Part shown: one piece after another, positions 52,238 to 60,803 of the stretch
Layout of the letters: every line of letters begins with the position of its first letter
Position numbering within the stretch: position 1 is the stretch's first letter
Origin: Acetobacterium wieringae
Lineage (GTDB): Bacteria > Bacillota > Clostridia > Eubacteriales > Eubacteriaceae
NCBI RefSeq assembly: GCF_026646375.1
Contig: NZ_JAIPPU010000008.1
Coordinates: 1 to 64,000, forward strand
Direction of reading: 5' to 3'
DNA length: 64,000 nt
Position numbers and translations under genes: made by a program
The notes under the pieces: model-generated
Databases searched by the model: none
Seen by the model: only the letters and a program-made list of their open reading frames with translations
Told to the model about the DNA's origin: nothing

Positions 52238-54250
52238 AAGTAGTGCTTCCATCTCTTTGACGCCCATGGGCTTGCCAAACATAAAGCCCTGAATGCAATC
52301 GCAGTTGTTGGCTTTTAAATAGTCCAGTTGGGTGCTGTTTTCAATGCCTTCGGCAACAATATGGGCATCCAGGTTATGCCCCAGCGAAATGATATCGCCG
52401 ACGATGCGGATTGAGGAATCCTGATCGGAGAGATCATCAATGAAGGATTTGTCAATTTTTAAGGTGTCGATGGGTAGCCGCCGTAGATAGCTTAGGGATG
52501 AAAACCCGGTACCAAAATCATCCAGGGAAATTCGGACATTTAACGCTTTGATTTCATTAAGCATGTCAATGGTTTCTTCGATGTTATCGATAAAGAGGGA
52601 TTCGGTAATTTCCAGCTCCAACTGCCTGGGATCCATGTTGGTTTCGGAAAGAACGTTTTTGATCGTGTCGACAAAGCTTTTATCCCGCATCTGCACCGCC
52701 GATACATTCACCGAAACGCAGAGATTCTGATTAAAACGACTGTTCAGTTCCTTAAATTTATGACAGGCAGTCAACAGCACCCAGTGGCCGATGCCGATGA
52801 TCAGGCCCATTTCTTCAGCCAGAGGAATAAAACGCATCGGAGCAACCCGACCATAGTGGGGGGAGTCCCAGCGGATCAGGGCTTCAAAGCCGCGGATACG
52901 ATGATCTTCGGCATTAAACTGAGGCTGATACTCGATGAAAAACTCTTGATTCTCATACGCTTTTAAGAGCAGGGATTCCATTTGGATCTTATTAAGAATT
53001 TCTTCTTTCATATCCGGTCTAAAAAACTGAATAGTGTTGCGTCCCAGTTCTTTAGCTTTGTACATCGAGGTATCGGCGCTGTTAAGCAGCTCAATGGGAT
53101 CCTTGCCATCCTGCGGGAAGACCGAGATACCGAAACTGGCACTGACTTTAAATTCGGAGCAGCTGGTTTTGATTTTATCACAGAGTTCATTACGCAGGCT
53201 TTCCACATAGTTGTAGGCGGTATCTTCTTTGATATTTCGCTGAATGATCAAGGCAAATTCATCGCCGCCCAATCGGCCCAGTAAATCATCTTCATGAACG
53301 AGCTCCTTCAAACGTCGGGCAGTATACTTTAAATAGTCGTCGCCATAGAGATGGCCCATGGTATCATTGATTTTTTTAAAATTATCCAAATCGATAAAGA
53401 CAATATAAAAAGATGACTTTTCATTTTCGGAAAGATTAACGAGCAGATGCAAGCGTTCCAGAATCATTTTGCGATTGGGGAGCTCGGTTAAACCATCGTA
53501 ATACGCCAGAAAATGAAGACGCTCTTCGTTTTTTCTTATTTCTTCGTTGAAGGCCTGGAGTTCCTGATTTTGAACGGTCAGTGTTTTTTTGGTAAGGTTA
53601 AGTTTTTTGTAGAGCCTGGCAATTTTTTCCTTTTGCGAAATAACCGCATTCAGACGAACCACGGCTTTATCGTACCGATTCAGGTTCATATAAAAGGCTG
53701 CCGTAGCCAGGATGAACACAAACGTGAAGAGGAGATTTTGGATTAAAAAATAGACCGGGCTAAAAAGAAATCCATCAACAGGTAACAGGAAGGTCACGTA
53801 TAAGCCGCAGACAAAGGTGGTTATAGCGAGGTAATAGAGCATCGTTATTTTTAATCGCATCAGTGAAAGGATAATCATGACAAACGAAACAGACCATACT
53901 GCCGGACCGATAATCTGGTAGTATCGGACGACGATAAAAGCCAGAGTGATGGATTGGGTGAGTGAAACGAGATGATCAAATAAATTGACGGCCATTTTTT
54001 TTCGGGAAATAAATTCAAAGCTTATGCCCAGCAATAAAAATATCCCGCTGTTTAACAGTACCTCAAATAAATTGCCGCCCCAAAAAAAGAACACGACAAT
54101 GATATTGGCCAGGGCACCCAAAAATAAAAGGGGCGATGCCCACATACAGGAGATTAAATTCTGATAATACAGTATCTGGGCAGGATCATCTTCGGCATTT
54201 AATAAATCGAACACAACCGGTATGGTTCGCTTGAATTTAATGTTGTTCAT
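52217..54250 (-). CDS. Membrane-bound GGDEF-EAL cyclic-di-GMP enzyme
   Basis: About 677 residues from the ATG after AGAGG (a GTG directly before is in frame). Six or so helices in residues 35-205, coiled-coil, GGDEF domain (GRLGGDEFAL; intact active site, but the I-site position reads HEDD rather than RxxD), EAL domain with FEALIRWDS, DDFGTGFSSLSYL and IVAEGIEN. Both halves look catalytically complete, so it may make or degrade c-di-GMP. The membrane part is not a known sensor. Confidence 0.88.
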   Translation of the reverse strand: MNNIKFKRTIPVVFDLLNAEDDPAQILYYQNLISCMWASPLLFLGALANIIVVFFFWGGNLFEVLLNSGIFLLLGISFEFISRKKMAVNLFDHLVSLTQSITLAFIVVRYYQIIGPAVWSVSFVMIILSLMRLKITMLYYLAITTFVCGLYVTFLLPVDGFLFSPVYFLIQNLLFTFVFILATAAFYMNLNRYDKAVVRLNAVISQKEKIARLYKKLNLTKKTLTVQNQELQAFNEEIRKNEERLHFLAYYDGLTELPNRKMILERLHLLVNLSENEKSSFYIVFIDLDNFKKINDTMGHLYGDDYLKYTARRLKELVHEDDLLGRLGGDEFALIIQRNIKEDTAYNYVESLRNELCDKIKTSCSEFKVSASFGISVFPQDGKDPIELLNSADTSMYKAKELGRNTIQFFRPDMKEEILNKIQMESLLLKAYENQEFFIEYQPQFNAEDHRIRGFEALIRWDSPHYGRVAPMRFIPLAEEMGLIIGIGHWVLLTACHKFKELNSRFNQNLCVSVNVSAVQMRDKSFVDTIKNVLSETNMDPRQLELEITESLFIDNIEETIDMLNEIKALNVRISLDDFGTGFSSLSYLRRLPIDTLKIDKSFIDDLSDQDSSIRIVGDIISLGHNLDAHIVAEGIENSTQLDYLKANNCDCIQGFMFGKPMGVKEMEALLQKNPLK

Positions 54251-54431
54251 CACACGACCTCTTTTATATTAAAGGATTACAAATACGCTGCTTCATTGTA
54301 TCATTTTTTGGATCTGATTGCGAGTAGAGACGTACAACAAAAAAATAAACTACCGATTTTCTCAATTAAGAAAGTCGGTAGTTTGTGCTTAAATTTTATA
54401 TGTGATTGAATAATAATTTATCAGATAAAGA

Positions 54432-55772
54432 TCAGTTTTGATCATTCGCAAAGGGATTGTTGGCGAAAACTTCCACATAGGTGGGATGAAGGGGATTGGA
54501 ACCGGATGGTTTAAAAGCAATCCAGGTTTCCAGGTTATCCATACGAATAACCATCGACTGGATGCTGGGGATATGATCGGATCGGAAGACTGCTCCAGAT
54601 GGGATCGGTTTACCATCAGTCCCGCTGTAACCGACGATGGCCTTCATTTTATCAACATCGATTTTTCCGGTGGTCAAAGCATTGGTAATATTGTTGCGGT
54701 AGCTTTCCCAGCGCAGATCATCGATGGGGTCGTCAGGAGTTGCGAAATTATCGACTAGTCGGAAATCATTGACAGTGGCAATGGTATCTTTGATGCCCCA
54801 GATCATGCCGGGTTGCAGGGTGGAATCCCAGCTGCGCAGACCCCGCCCGGGACTGCCAATGTTGTTTTCCAGAACCTGCGCCTTGGTTGCATCAGCCAAT
54901 AAAACCAGGTGATTCATGGTGTAATTTTCAGTAGAAAGATAGGCTGCAGCTTCCTCAAGGGTTTTAGTGTTTTCCAGTGCATCACGAAAATCGAAACAAT
55001 AGGATTTTTTATCACGGGTATCCGGATACGGTGCCAGGGTTTCGGCATCCAGTGTACCCAGGAAAACATGATCGTCACTAAAACCAGAGATTGGAACCAA
55101 CAAACCTAGAATATTGAACATAACAATGGACTTGTCGCCATTCTTGATATAAAGAACGGTATGCATAGCCGAAGCATCATCATGTTGGAGCAGATCCCAA
55201 TCCAGATTTCGACCGACGATGGTATTGCCAGTGGCAGAAGATTCGCCAAAAACGGCAGCACCAGAACACTGGGTGGGTCGCATCACATCGCCAAACATCT
55301 GGTAAACCAGCATTTCATTTTTGGAAAGCCGTCCGTCACCCAGAACATCGTTGTCATAGTTGAATACCTTTTGCAACCCGGCAATTTCTTCCTGATATTC
55401 GGGTTGGATATTGTTTTGGATGTCGGTGGCCCGGGATTTACACAGTTCAAAATTTAAATCATAGCCGATGCTGTCTTTGGCAGCTGCCAATAAATCAAAT
55501 TGATCCTTCAGCATGGAGTCTACATGGGCTTCATAATCTGGAAAGACATTCACAATCGCCTGAGCGTATGCTTCGCCCATTTGGGTGTGGGTCATTTGAG
55601 TGAGATCGATTTCACCATAAAAGTAAGCATCATCTTTTCGTTCCAATGTTACAGATGATGACGTGTCATCGTTTGCGGTGTTTTGTTGTTGGCAGCCCAT
55701 TAAGAGTAAACCAATTGATAGACATAGAAAACATAAAGCTGATAATTTCATCTTATTGTTCATCTTTTTCAT
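54432..55772 (-). CDS. Lipoprotein of the C45/acyltransferase-like Ntn-hydrolase group
   Basis: 446 residues. Lipoprotein signal LSIGLLLMGCQQQ. The middle carries PTQCSGAAVFGESSATGNTI and then VGRNLDWD, resembling the Cys nucleophile and Arg/Asn-x-D region of penicillin-acylase/AAT (C45) and choloylglycine-hydrolase enzymes. It would be an exported amidase or peptidase. The N-terminal 140 residues before the Cys are longer than typical autoprocessed proteins. GGGAG before the ATG. Confidence 0.72.
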   Translation of the reverse strand: MKKMNNKMKLSALCFLCLSIGLLLMGCQQQNTANDDTSSSVTLERKDDAYFYGEIDLTQMTHTQMGEAYAQAIVNVFPDYEAHVDSMLKDQFDLLAAAKDSIGYDLNFELCKSRATDIQNNIQPEYQEEIAGLQKVFNYDNDVLGDGRLSKNEMLVYQMFGDVMRPTQCSGAAVFGESSATGNTIVGRNLDWDLLQHDDASAMHTVLYIKNGDKSIVMFNILGLLVPISGFSDDHVFLGTLDAETLAPYPDTRDKKSYCFDFRDALENTKTLEEAAAYLSTENYTMNHLVLLADATKAQVLENNIGSPGRGLRSWDSTLQPGMIWGIKDTIATVNDFRLVDNFATPDDPIDDLRWESYRNNITNALTTGKIDVDKMKAIVGYSGTDGKPIPSGAVFRSDHIPSIQSMVIRMDNLETWIAFKPSGSNPLHPTYVEVFANNPFANDQN

Positions 55773-55908
55773 TTCTCCCTATTTAATGATAATTTTTTCA
55801 GAACCCAGAGTTTATTTTACCCGTTTCGACAGTAAACAAGCAAGAGAATTAATTTATTACCATTGGTAAAAGCATTTAAAAAAACCTGTACTTTTATCAT
55901 ATCCATGT

Positions 55909-55914
55909 TATAAT
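55909..55914 (+). promoter_or_regulatory. -10 element of the cobalt-import operon promoter
   Basis: TATAAT at 55909-55914, about 45 nt before the riboswitch; the -35 (about CTGTAC at 55886) is poor. Confidence 0.4.
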
Positions 55915-55954
55915 ATAAATGTAATTAAATAAAAATGTAAAAAATCATTTAGGA

Positions 55955-56125
55955 TGAAAAATTCATTGAGGGAATCTGGTTAGAATCCAGAACGATCCGG
56001 TCACTGTAATTAGTTATGTCTCCTTAATATGTCACTGGGCACGTTATGTCTGGGAAGGCTAGGAGAATAAAAGCTATAAGTCAGGAAACCTACTAAAATG
56101 ATGTACTAAAGTGTCCTTCCAGGGA
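55955..56125 (+). ncRNA. Cobalamin riboswitch 3 (cobalt import and tetrapyrrole operon)
   Basis: Conserved elements: GAGGGAATCTGGTTAGAATC, CGATCCGGTCACTGTAA, then GTCACTGGGC, CTGGGAAGGCTAGGAGAA and the B12 box TAAGTCAGGAAACCTAC. It lies ahead of cbiM with a terminator at 56203-56246. It likely controls cobalt uptake and, by read-through, hemA to hemB. Confidence 0.9.
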
Positions 56126-56202
56126 AAAGGGAAGTTAGTAACATTAACAAAAGTTGGTTCCTTGGCGTTGAGTCAACGAATTGATGGATACGTGTAATGA
56201 TG

Positions 56203-56246
56203 AAACCTTTTTTCCCATCGTAATGTGGGTGAGAGGTTTTTTTTTC
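56203..56246 (+). terminator. Probable riboswitch 3 terminator
   Basis: AAACCTTTTTTCCCA, loop, TGGGTGAGAGGTTTTTTTTT just before cbiM. An interrupted stem, but with a good T-run and the right place for an expression platform. Confidence 0.65.
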
Positions 56247-56278
56247 GGCAAATTAAAAAATGGAGAGTGATAATAAGG

Positions 56279-57025
56279 ATGAAAAAAGCAAAAAGAACCA
56301 TGACTGTTGCCGGTATTGTGTTTTTTATGGTCGTTCTGGCATCGCAGCCGGTCAACGCCATGCACATCATGGAAGGTTTTCTGCCAATTGGTTGGGCAGT
56401 CTTCTGGTGGATATGTTCTCTGCCGTTTATCGCATTTGGATTATTTCAGGTTGGAAAAATATTTAAAAATAAACCCGAACAAAAAGTACTATTAGCCATT
56501 GCTACCGCTTTCACCTTTGCTTTATCGGCGTTTAAACTGCCATCGGTAACAGGCAGCTCTTCACATATGACGGGGATTGGTTTGGGCGCCATTGTGCTGG
56601 GCCCCTTTGCAACCGTGGTGGTTGGTACCATCGCATTGTTATTTCAGGCACTGCTTTTGGCCCATGGCGGGCTGACTACTCTAGGTGCCAATGCCTTTTC
56701 AATGGCAATTGTGGGATCTTTTGTGGCTTATGGGGTTTACAAAGGGCTGTCAAAACTCAATGTGCCCAAGGCATTAACTGTCTTTTTAGCAGCATTTATA
56801 GCCGATCTGATGACCTATGTAACCACCTCGATCCAACTGAGTCTGGCTTTTCCGGATCCGATCGGTGGGATTGCCGCTTCAATGGTTAAATTCTTGAGTA
56901 TCTTCGCAATTACCCAGATACCACTGGCTATTATTGAAGGTATTTTAACGGTTCTGGTGGTCAATGCCATCTATCAATATAAAGAAAAGGGGATTATTTC
57001 CAATGAAACTCTCACCGATAACTAA
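56279..57025 (+). CDS. cbiM: Cobalt ECF transporter substrate-capture protein
   Basis: 248 residues from the ATG of [20 protein letters not shown] (GGAGAG upstream). A signal peptide is removed to expose MHIMEGFLP, whose N-terminal His binds Co(II) in the family; [19 protein letters not shown] is also conserved. About seven helices. Overlaps cbiN. Confidence 0.93.
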   Translation: MKKAKRTMTVAGIVFFMVVLASQPVNAMHIMEGFLPIGWAVFWWICSLPFIAFGLFQVGKIFKNKPEQKVLLAIATAFTFALSAFKLPSVTGSSSHMTGIGLGAIVLGPFATVVVGTIALLFQALLLAHGGLTTLGANAFSMAIVGSFVAYGVYKGLSKLNVPKALTVFLAAFIADLMTYVTTSIQLSLAFPDPIGGIAASMVKFLSIFAITQIPLAIIEGILTVLVVNAIYQYKEKGIISNETLTDN

Positions 57026-57302
57026 AGTTATTCTGGTTTTGCTGATTGGCGCTTTGATTGTTATTCCGCAGATTGTTTTGCCGGATGCCGAATTTTCAGG
57101 AGCCGATGATGCCGCTGGAACAGCCATCACCGCAATCGATGAAAATTACGTACCGTGGTTTGAAAGCTTGTTTGATCCCGGCGAAATGGAAGGAAACCTG
57201 TTCCATTTCCAACAGCTATTAGGTGTCGGTGGACTGGGAATTTGCTTTTTCTACCTTTATAAAAAATCGAAAAAAAATGAAAAAGCTGATAAATCAGCGT
57301 AA
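57003..57302 (+). CDS. cbiN: Cobalt transporter small subunit
   Basis: 99 residues. Two helices flank an outer loop with [20 protein letters not shown] and [10 protein letters not shown]. The ATG lies 23 nt inside the end of cbiM. CbiN inserts a loop into CbiM and is needed for Co uptake. Confidence 0.92.
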   Translation: MKLSPITKVILVLLIGALIVIPQIVLPDAEFSGADDAAGTAITAIDENYVPWFESLFDPGEMEGNLFHFQQLLGVGGLGICFFYLYKKSKKNEKADKSA

Positions 57303-57415
57303 ACAATGAAAGACAGATAAAGCAGTACTGACAACTGGTTGGTACAGGAGTTTGTCACCAGCCTGAAGCTCGGTGATGTATATAAATACTGACAGCATCT
57401 TAGAAGGAGACTGAC

Positions 57416-58111
57416 ATGATTGATCGTTTTGCCCACACCAATAAACTCAGCAATGCCAATCCTACGGTTAAAGTAGTGGTTTCATTGGTTATGCTTCTTT
57501 CGGTCTTTTTTATCAATGAACCCCTGTATATGGCAGGGGTTTTTGGTGTTATGGTAGGTTGCACGCTACTGTGGGCAAAAATTCCGGTGCGGATTTATTT
57601 GCATACCTTGATTTTTGATTCGCTCTTTATTATTCCCGGAGCTCTGGCGTTATTGTTTACGATCTCAAAAGGTGGCGGTGATTATTTATGGGCCGTCAAC
57701 TTTTTTCAGTTTACCATCGGTATCACGACCACCAATCTGGTGCTGGCCAGCTTGGTTTTCTGTCGGGCGATGTCAGGTGTTTCCTGTATGCTTTTTTTAA
57801 TTTACACGACCCCGGTGATGCAGATCGCTGGAGTCATGAAAAAAGCCCATATCAGTAATACGTTTTTAGAAATATTTATTTTAACCTATCGCTTTATCTT
57901 TGATTACTGGGATAAAATCAAACTGATGGCAACTGCGCAGGAGCTGCGGTTTGGCTACCGTAATGTAAGAGTTGCGCTGCAATCCATCGCTATGATGCTA
58001 AGCAATTTATTTCTCATGGCCATCCAGAGCTACGAGGAGATGACAAAAACCCTGGAGCTGAAGCAATATCAGGGAGACTTTCATGTAAGCTATCGGAAAG
58101 GTCTTAAATAA
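57416..58111 (+). CDS. cbiQ: Cobalt ECF transporter transmembrane T component
   Basis: 231 residues. MIDRFAHTNKLSNANPTVKV, several helices, and the C-terminal ATPase-coupling helices (TAQELRFGYRNVR, THE-like ELKQYQG). AGAAGGAGAC before the ATG. The 113 nt before it hold no gene. Its stop overlaps the cbiO start. Confidence 0.9.
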   Translation: MIDRFAHTNKLSNANPTVKVVVSLVMLLSVFFINEPLYMAGVFGVMVGCTLLWAKIPVRIYLHTLIFDSLFIIPGALALLFTISKGGGDYLWAVNFFQFTIGITTTNLVLASLVFCRAMSGVSCMLFLIYTTPVMQIAGVMKKAHISNTFLEIFILTYRFIFDYWDKIKLMATAQELRFGYRNVRVALQSIAMMLSNLFLMAIQSYEEMTKTLELKQYQGDFHVSYRKGLK

Positions 58112-58953
58112 TGATTAAAACAGAAAATTTAACTTATCAATATCCAGACGGTACCATCGCCCTCAAGGGGGTGTCGATTGACGGCAGCCGGGGCAATTGC
58201 ATCGCCCTGATCGGGGAAAACGGGGCCGGAAAATCGACCCTGATGTCGGCCTTGATTGGGCTGATTAAGCCCACGGCAGGAACCGTTTTTTTTAAGGAAG
58301 AACCCTTATCCTATCAGAAAAAAAAGCTCTATGAATTCCGTAAATCAATTGGGTTGGTTATCCAGGAATCCGATAAGCAGGTCTTTTATTCCGGAATCTA
58401 TGACGATGTGGCTTTTGCCCTGCGAAACATGGGCATGGCAACAGCGCTTATCGATGAGCGGGTGCAGGCGGCCATGGAAGCCACCGGAATCACGCTGTTG
58501 GCCGACCGACCGGTTCACTATCTCAGCTATGGACAAAAGAAACGGGTGGCGATGGCCGGGGTGTTAGCCGTCGAACCGGAGATCATCCTGATGGATGAAC
58601 CCACCCTGGGACTGGATCCCAAAAGCAAAGCCGGGGTTAAAGCGATTATCAAAGGGGCTTTGGCCAAAGGCATCAAGATTATTTTATCCAGCCATGATAT
58701 GGATTTTATTTATGAATTTTGTGATTATACCTATGTGCTCCATCATGGAGGGGTGCTGGTTGAAGGTGAAACCACCGATGTTTTTAAAAACACCGAGGCC
58801 CTGGAAACCGCCAGTCTGGAACAGGCAACGATGACTCGCCTGGAACAGTGTCTGGGGATTAAAGGGTTTCGCAGTATTGCCGCTCTGGAAGAAGCGATCA
58901 GGAATCAGAAAAAGGAGGTTCAAACGGATGAAACTGGTAGTAGCGGGCATTAA
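58111..58953 (+). CDS. cbiO: Cobalt ECF transporter ATPase
   Basis: 280 residues. Walker A GENGAGKSTLMSALIGL, signature LSYGQKKRVAMAG (SYGQ instead of SGGQ, as usual in CbiO), Walker B IILMDEPTLGLDP. Its 3' end overlaps hemA, so transport and precursor synthesis are tightly coupled. Confidence 0.93.
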   Translation: MIKTENLTYQYPDGTIALKGVSIDGSRGNCIALIGENGAGKSTLMSALIGLIKPTAGTVFFKEEPLSYQKKKLYEFRKSIGLVIQESDKQVFYSGIYDDVAFALRNMGMATALIDERVQAAMEATGITLLADRPVHYLSYGQKKRVAMAGVLAVEPEIILMDEPTLGLDPKSKAGVKAIIKGALAKGIKIILSSHDMDFIYEFCDYTYVLHHGGVLVEGETTDVFKNTEALETASLEQATMTRLEQCLGIKGFRSIAALEEAIRNQKKEVQTDETGSSGH

Positions 58954-60220
58954 TCATAAGGATACGCCTCTAGAAATTCGGGAGAAAGGGGCTTTTCTTC
59001 ATCGTACCCTGAATGAAGCGATCCGTACCCTTTTAAGTGAGCCGGACATCGCGGAGGTAATTATTTTATCAACCTGTAACCGCAGTGAGATCTACGTGTC
59101 AACCCGCCATCCCGAAGCAGCTGGAAAAATCCTAACCGATTTTTATCTCAGCGAAAAGTCGGCGGAACTGGCACCCTATCTTTTTGTCAAAAAAGAGCGT
59201 GAAGCGATGGTTCATCTCTATGAGGTGGTCACTGGTCTTGATTCGATGATTCTGGGCGAAGACCAGATCCTTGGGCAGGTCAAAGATGCGCTGGAAAAAT
59301 CCCAGGCGATTAAAGGATGTGGCAAATACCTGACCAAAATGTTTCGCGAAGCGATCACCTTCACCAAAAAAGTAAAAACTGATTATAAAATTTCCGAAAC
59401 GCCATTATCGTTAAGTTCAACCGCAGTAAAGCATATCAAGCGGGAATATCCGAAAGACTATGGTGATAAAAAAATATTAATCATTGGATCCGGAAAAATG
59501 GGTGTATTAGCGTTGCGCTATATGAAGGCCGAGGGTTTTCAGAACCCCTACATGACCAACCGAACCTTCCATAACATGGATCAGTGCGAAGCGATTCACG
59601 AAAACGTCCAGACGATTCACTATGAAGACCGCTATGCGATCATTCCCGACATGGATGTGATCATTACCGCTACCGCATCACCGCATGTTGTTTTAAAGGC
59701 TGATGAAATGAAGCCACTCCATAAACCACTGACGGTGATCGACCTGGCACTGCCTCGGGATGTCGAAGAAGCCGTTGGCAATTTGCCGATGGTCGAACTG
59801 TTGACCATTGATGACTTTAAAAACATCATGGATGAAAAAATGGCCTATCGGGTCAAAATCGCCGAAAAAATTGCGGCTGAAATTCAGGATGAAATCGATG
59901 GACTGCTGTCCTGGGTGACGCACGCCAAGGTCGACAACATGGTCAGGGATTTAAACGAAACCTCCCGGCAGCTGGCCGAGGAAACGATTGAAAATCTCTG
60001 CGGCAAGTTAAACTTGACCGAGAAAGAAGAAGTCTATCTGGCCAAGGTGATCCGCTCAAAATTCCGGGAAATGGTGATGCCACCGATTAAACAACTGAAG
60101 TCGCTGGAATGCGAAGAGGAAATTATTGGCATCGAAAAAACCGTGACCTATCTGTTTCCGGGAATCCAGGATAAAGTACCATTGATGGAACAGAATCATG
60201 ATGACACCGCTGTTATTTAA
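58928..60220 (+). CDS. hemA: Glutamyl-tRNA reductase
   Basis: 430 residues from the ATG of MKLVVAGINHKDTPLEIREK (AAGGAGG upstream, inside cbiO). Catalytic Cys in ILSTCNRSEIYVS, GLDSMILGEDQILGQVKDAL, NADPH site KKILIIGSGKMGVLALRYMK. First step of C5 tetrapyrrole synthesis. hemL is not in view. Overlaps the next gene by 23 nt. Confidence 0.93.
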   Translation: MKLVVAGINHKDTPLEIREKGAFLHRTLNEAIRTLLSEPDIAEVIILSTCNRSEIYVSTRHPEAAGKILTDFYLSEKSAELAPYLFVKKEREAMVHLYEVVTGLDSMILGEDQILGQVKDALEKSQAIKGCGKYLTKMFREAITFTKKVKTDYKISETPLSLSSTAVKHIKREYPKDYGDKKILIIGSGKMGVLALRYMKAEGFQNPYMTNRTFHNMDQCEAIHENVQTIHYEDRYAIIPDMDVIITATASPHVVLKADEMKPLHKPLTVIDLALPRDVEEAVGNLPMVELLTIDDFKNIMDEKMAYRVKIAEKIAAEIQDEIDGLLSWVTHAKVDNMVRDLNETSRQLAEETIENLCGKLNLTEKEEVYLAKVIRSKFREMVMPPIKQLKSLECEEEIIGIEKTVTYLFPGIQDKVPLMEQNHDDTAVI

Positions 60221-60782
60221 TTTAAAAAACAAAAAAATCCTGGTGGTCGGCGGCGGCAAGGTGGCTGCCAGACGGATTGGCACCATACTGGAAAACGGTG
60301 CGCAGGTGATTGCGGTGAGCCCTGATTTTTGTGAAGCGATTATTAGAATCGAGAACAGTCAATTGACTCTGATTAATGCCGGTTATCACAAAGAACAGCT
60401 TGCTGACATTGATTTGGCCGTGGCAGCAACTGATAATCGTGACTTGAATGGGCAGATCAAAACAGACTGCCAATCCAAAAAAATCTGGTGCAACCGGGTC
60501 GATGATCCGGAAGATTCGGATTTCATTTTTCCCAGCGTCATTCGCCGGGGTGATTTAACCCTGTCGGTCTGCACCGAAGGAGCCAGTCCTTTTTTAACGA
60601 AGCAGATTGTCGACGAACTGGCCGACCGCTTTGATGACAGCTATACCGAAAAAACCGCCTTATTGCGACTGCTGCGACAGGCTGTTTTAGCCGGTGACAG
60701 CGCCCCGAACGAAAAAACCGCAGAACTTAAAGCCTTGTCCCGATGTTCCAATGCGGAACTCAGGTCAAAACTAGGAAAATAA
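60198..60782 (+). CDS. Precorrin-2 dehydrogenase (Met8/SirC-like)
   Basis: 194 residues. NAD site LVVGGGKVAARRIGTILENG, Asp in VAATDNRDLNGQIK, SVIRRGDLTLSVCTEGASPF. It turns precorrin-2 into sirohydrochlorin, for siroheme and for the anaerobic B12 branch. No methylase domain here because CobA is fused to HemC downstream. Confidence 0.9.
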   Translation: MMTPLLFNLKNKKILVVGGGKVAARRIGTILENGAQVIAVSPDFCEAIIRIENSQLTLINAGYHKEQLADIDLAVAATDNRDLNGQIKTDCQSKKIWCNRVDDPEDSDFIFPSVIRRGDLTLSVCTEGASPFLTKQIVDELADRFDDSYTEKTALLRLLRQAVLAGDSAPNEKTAELKALSRCSNAELRSKLGK

Positions 60783-60803
60783 CTGACAATTGGAGATAAG
60801 ATA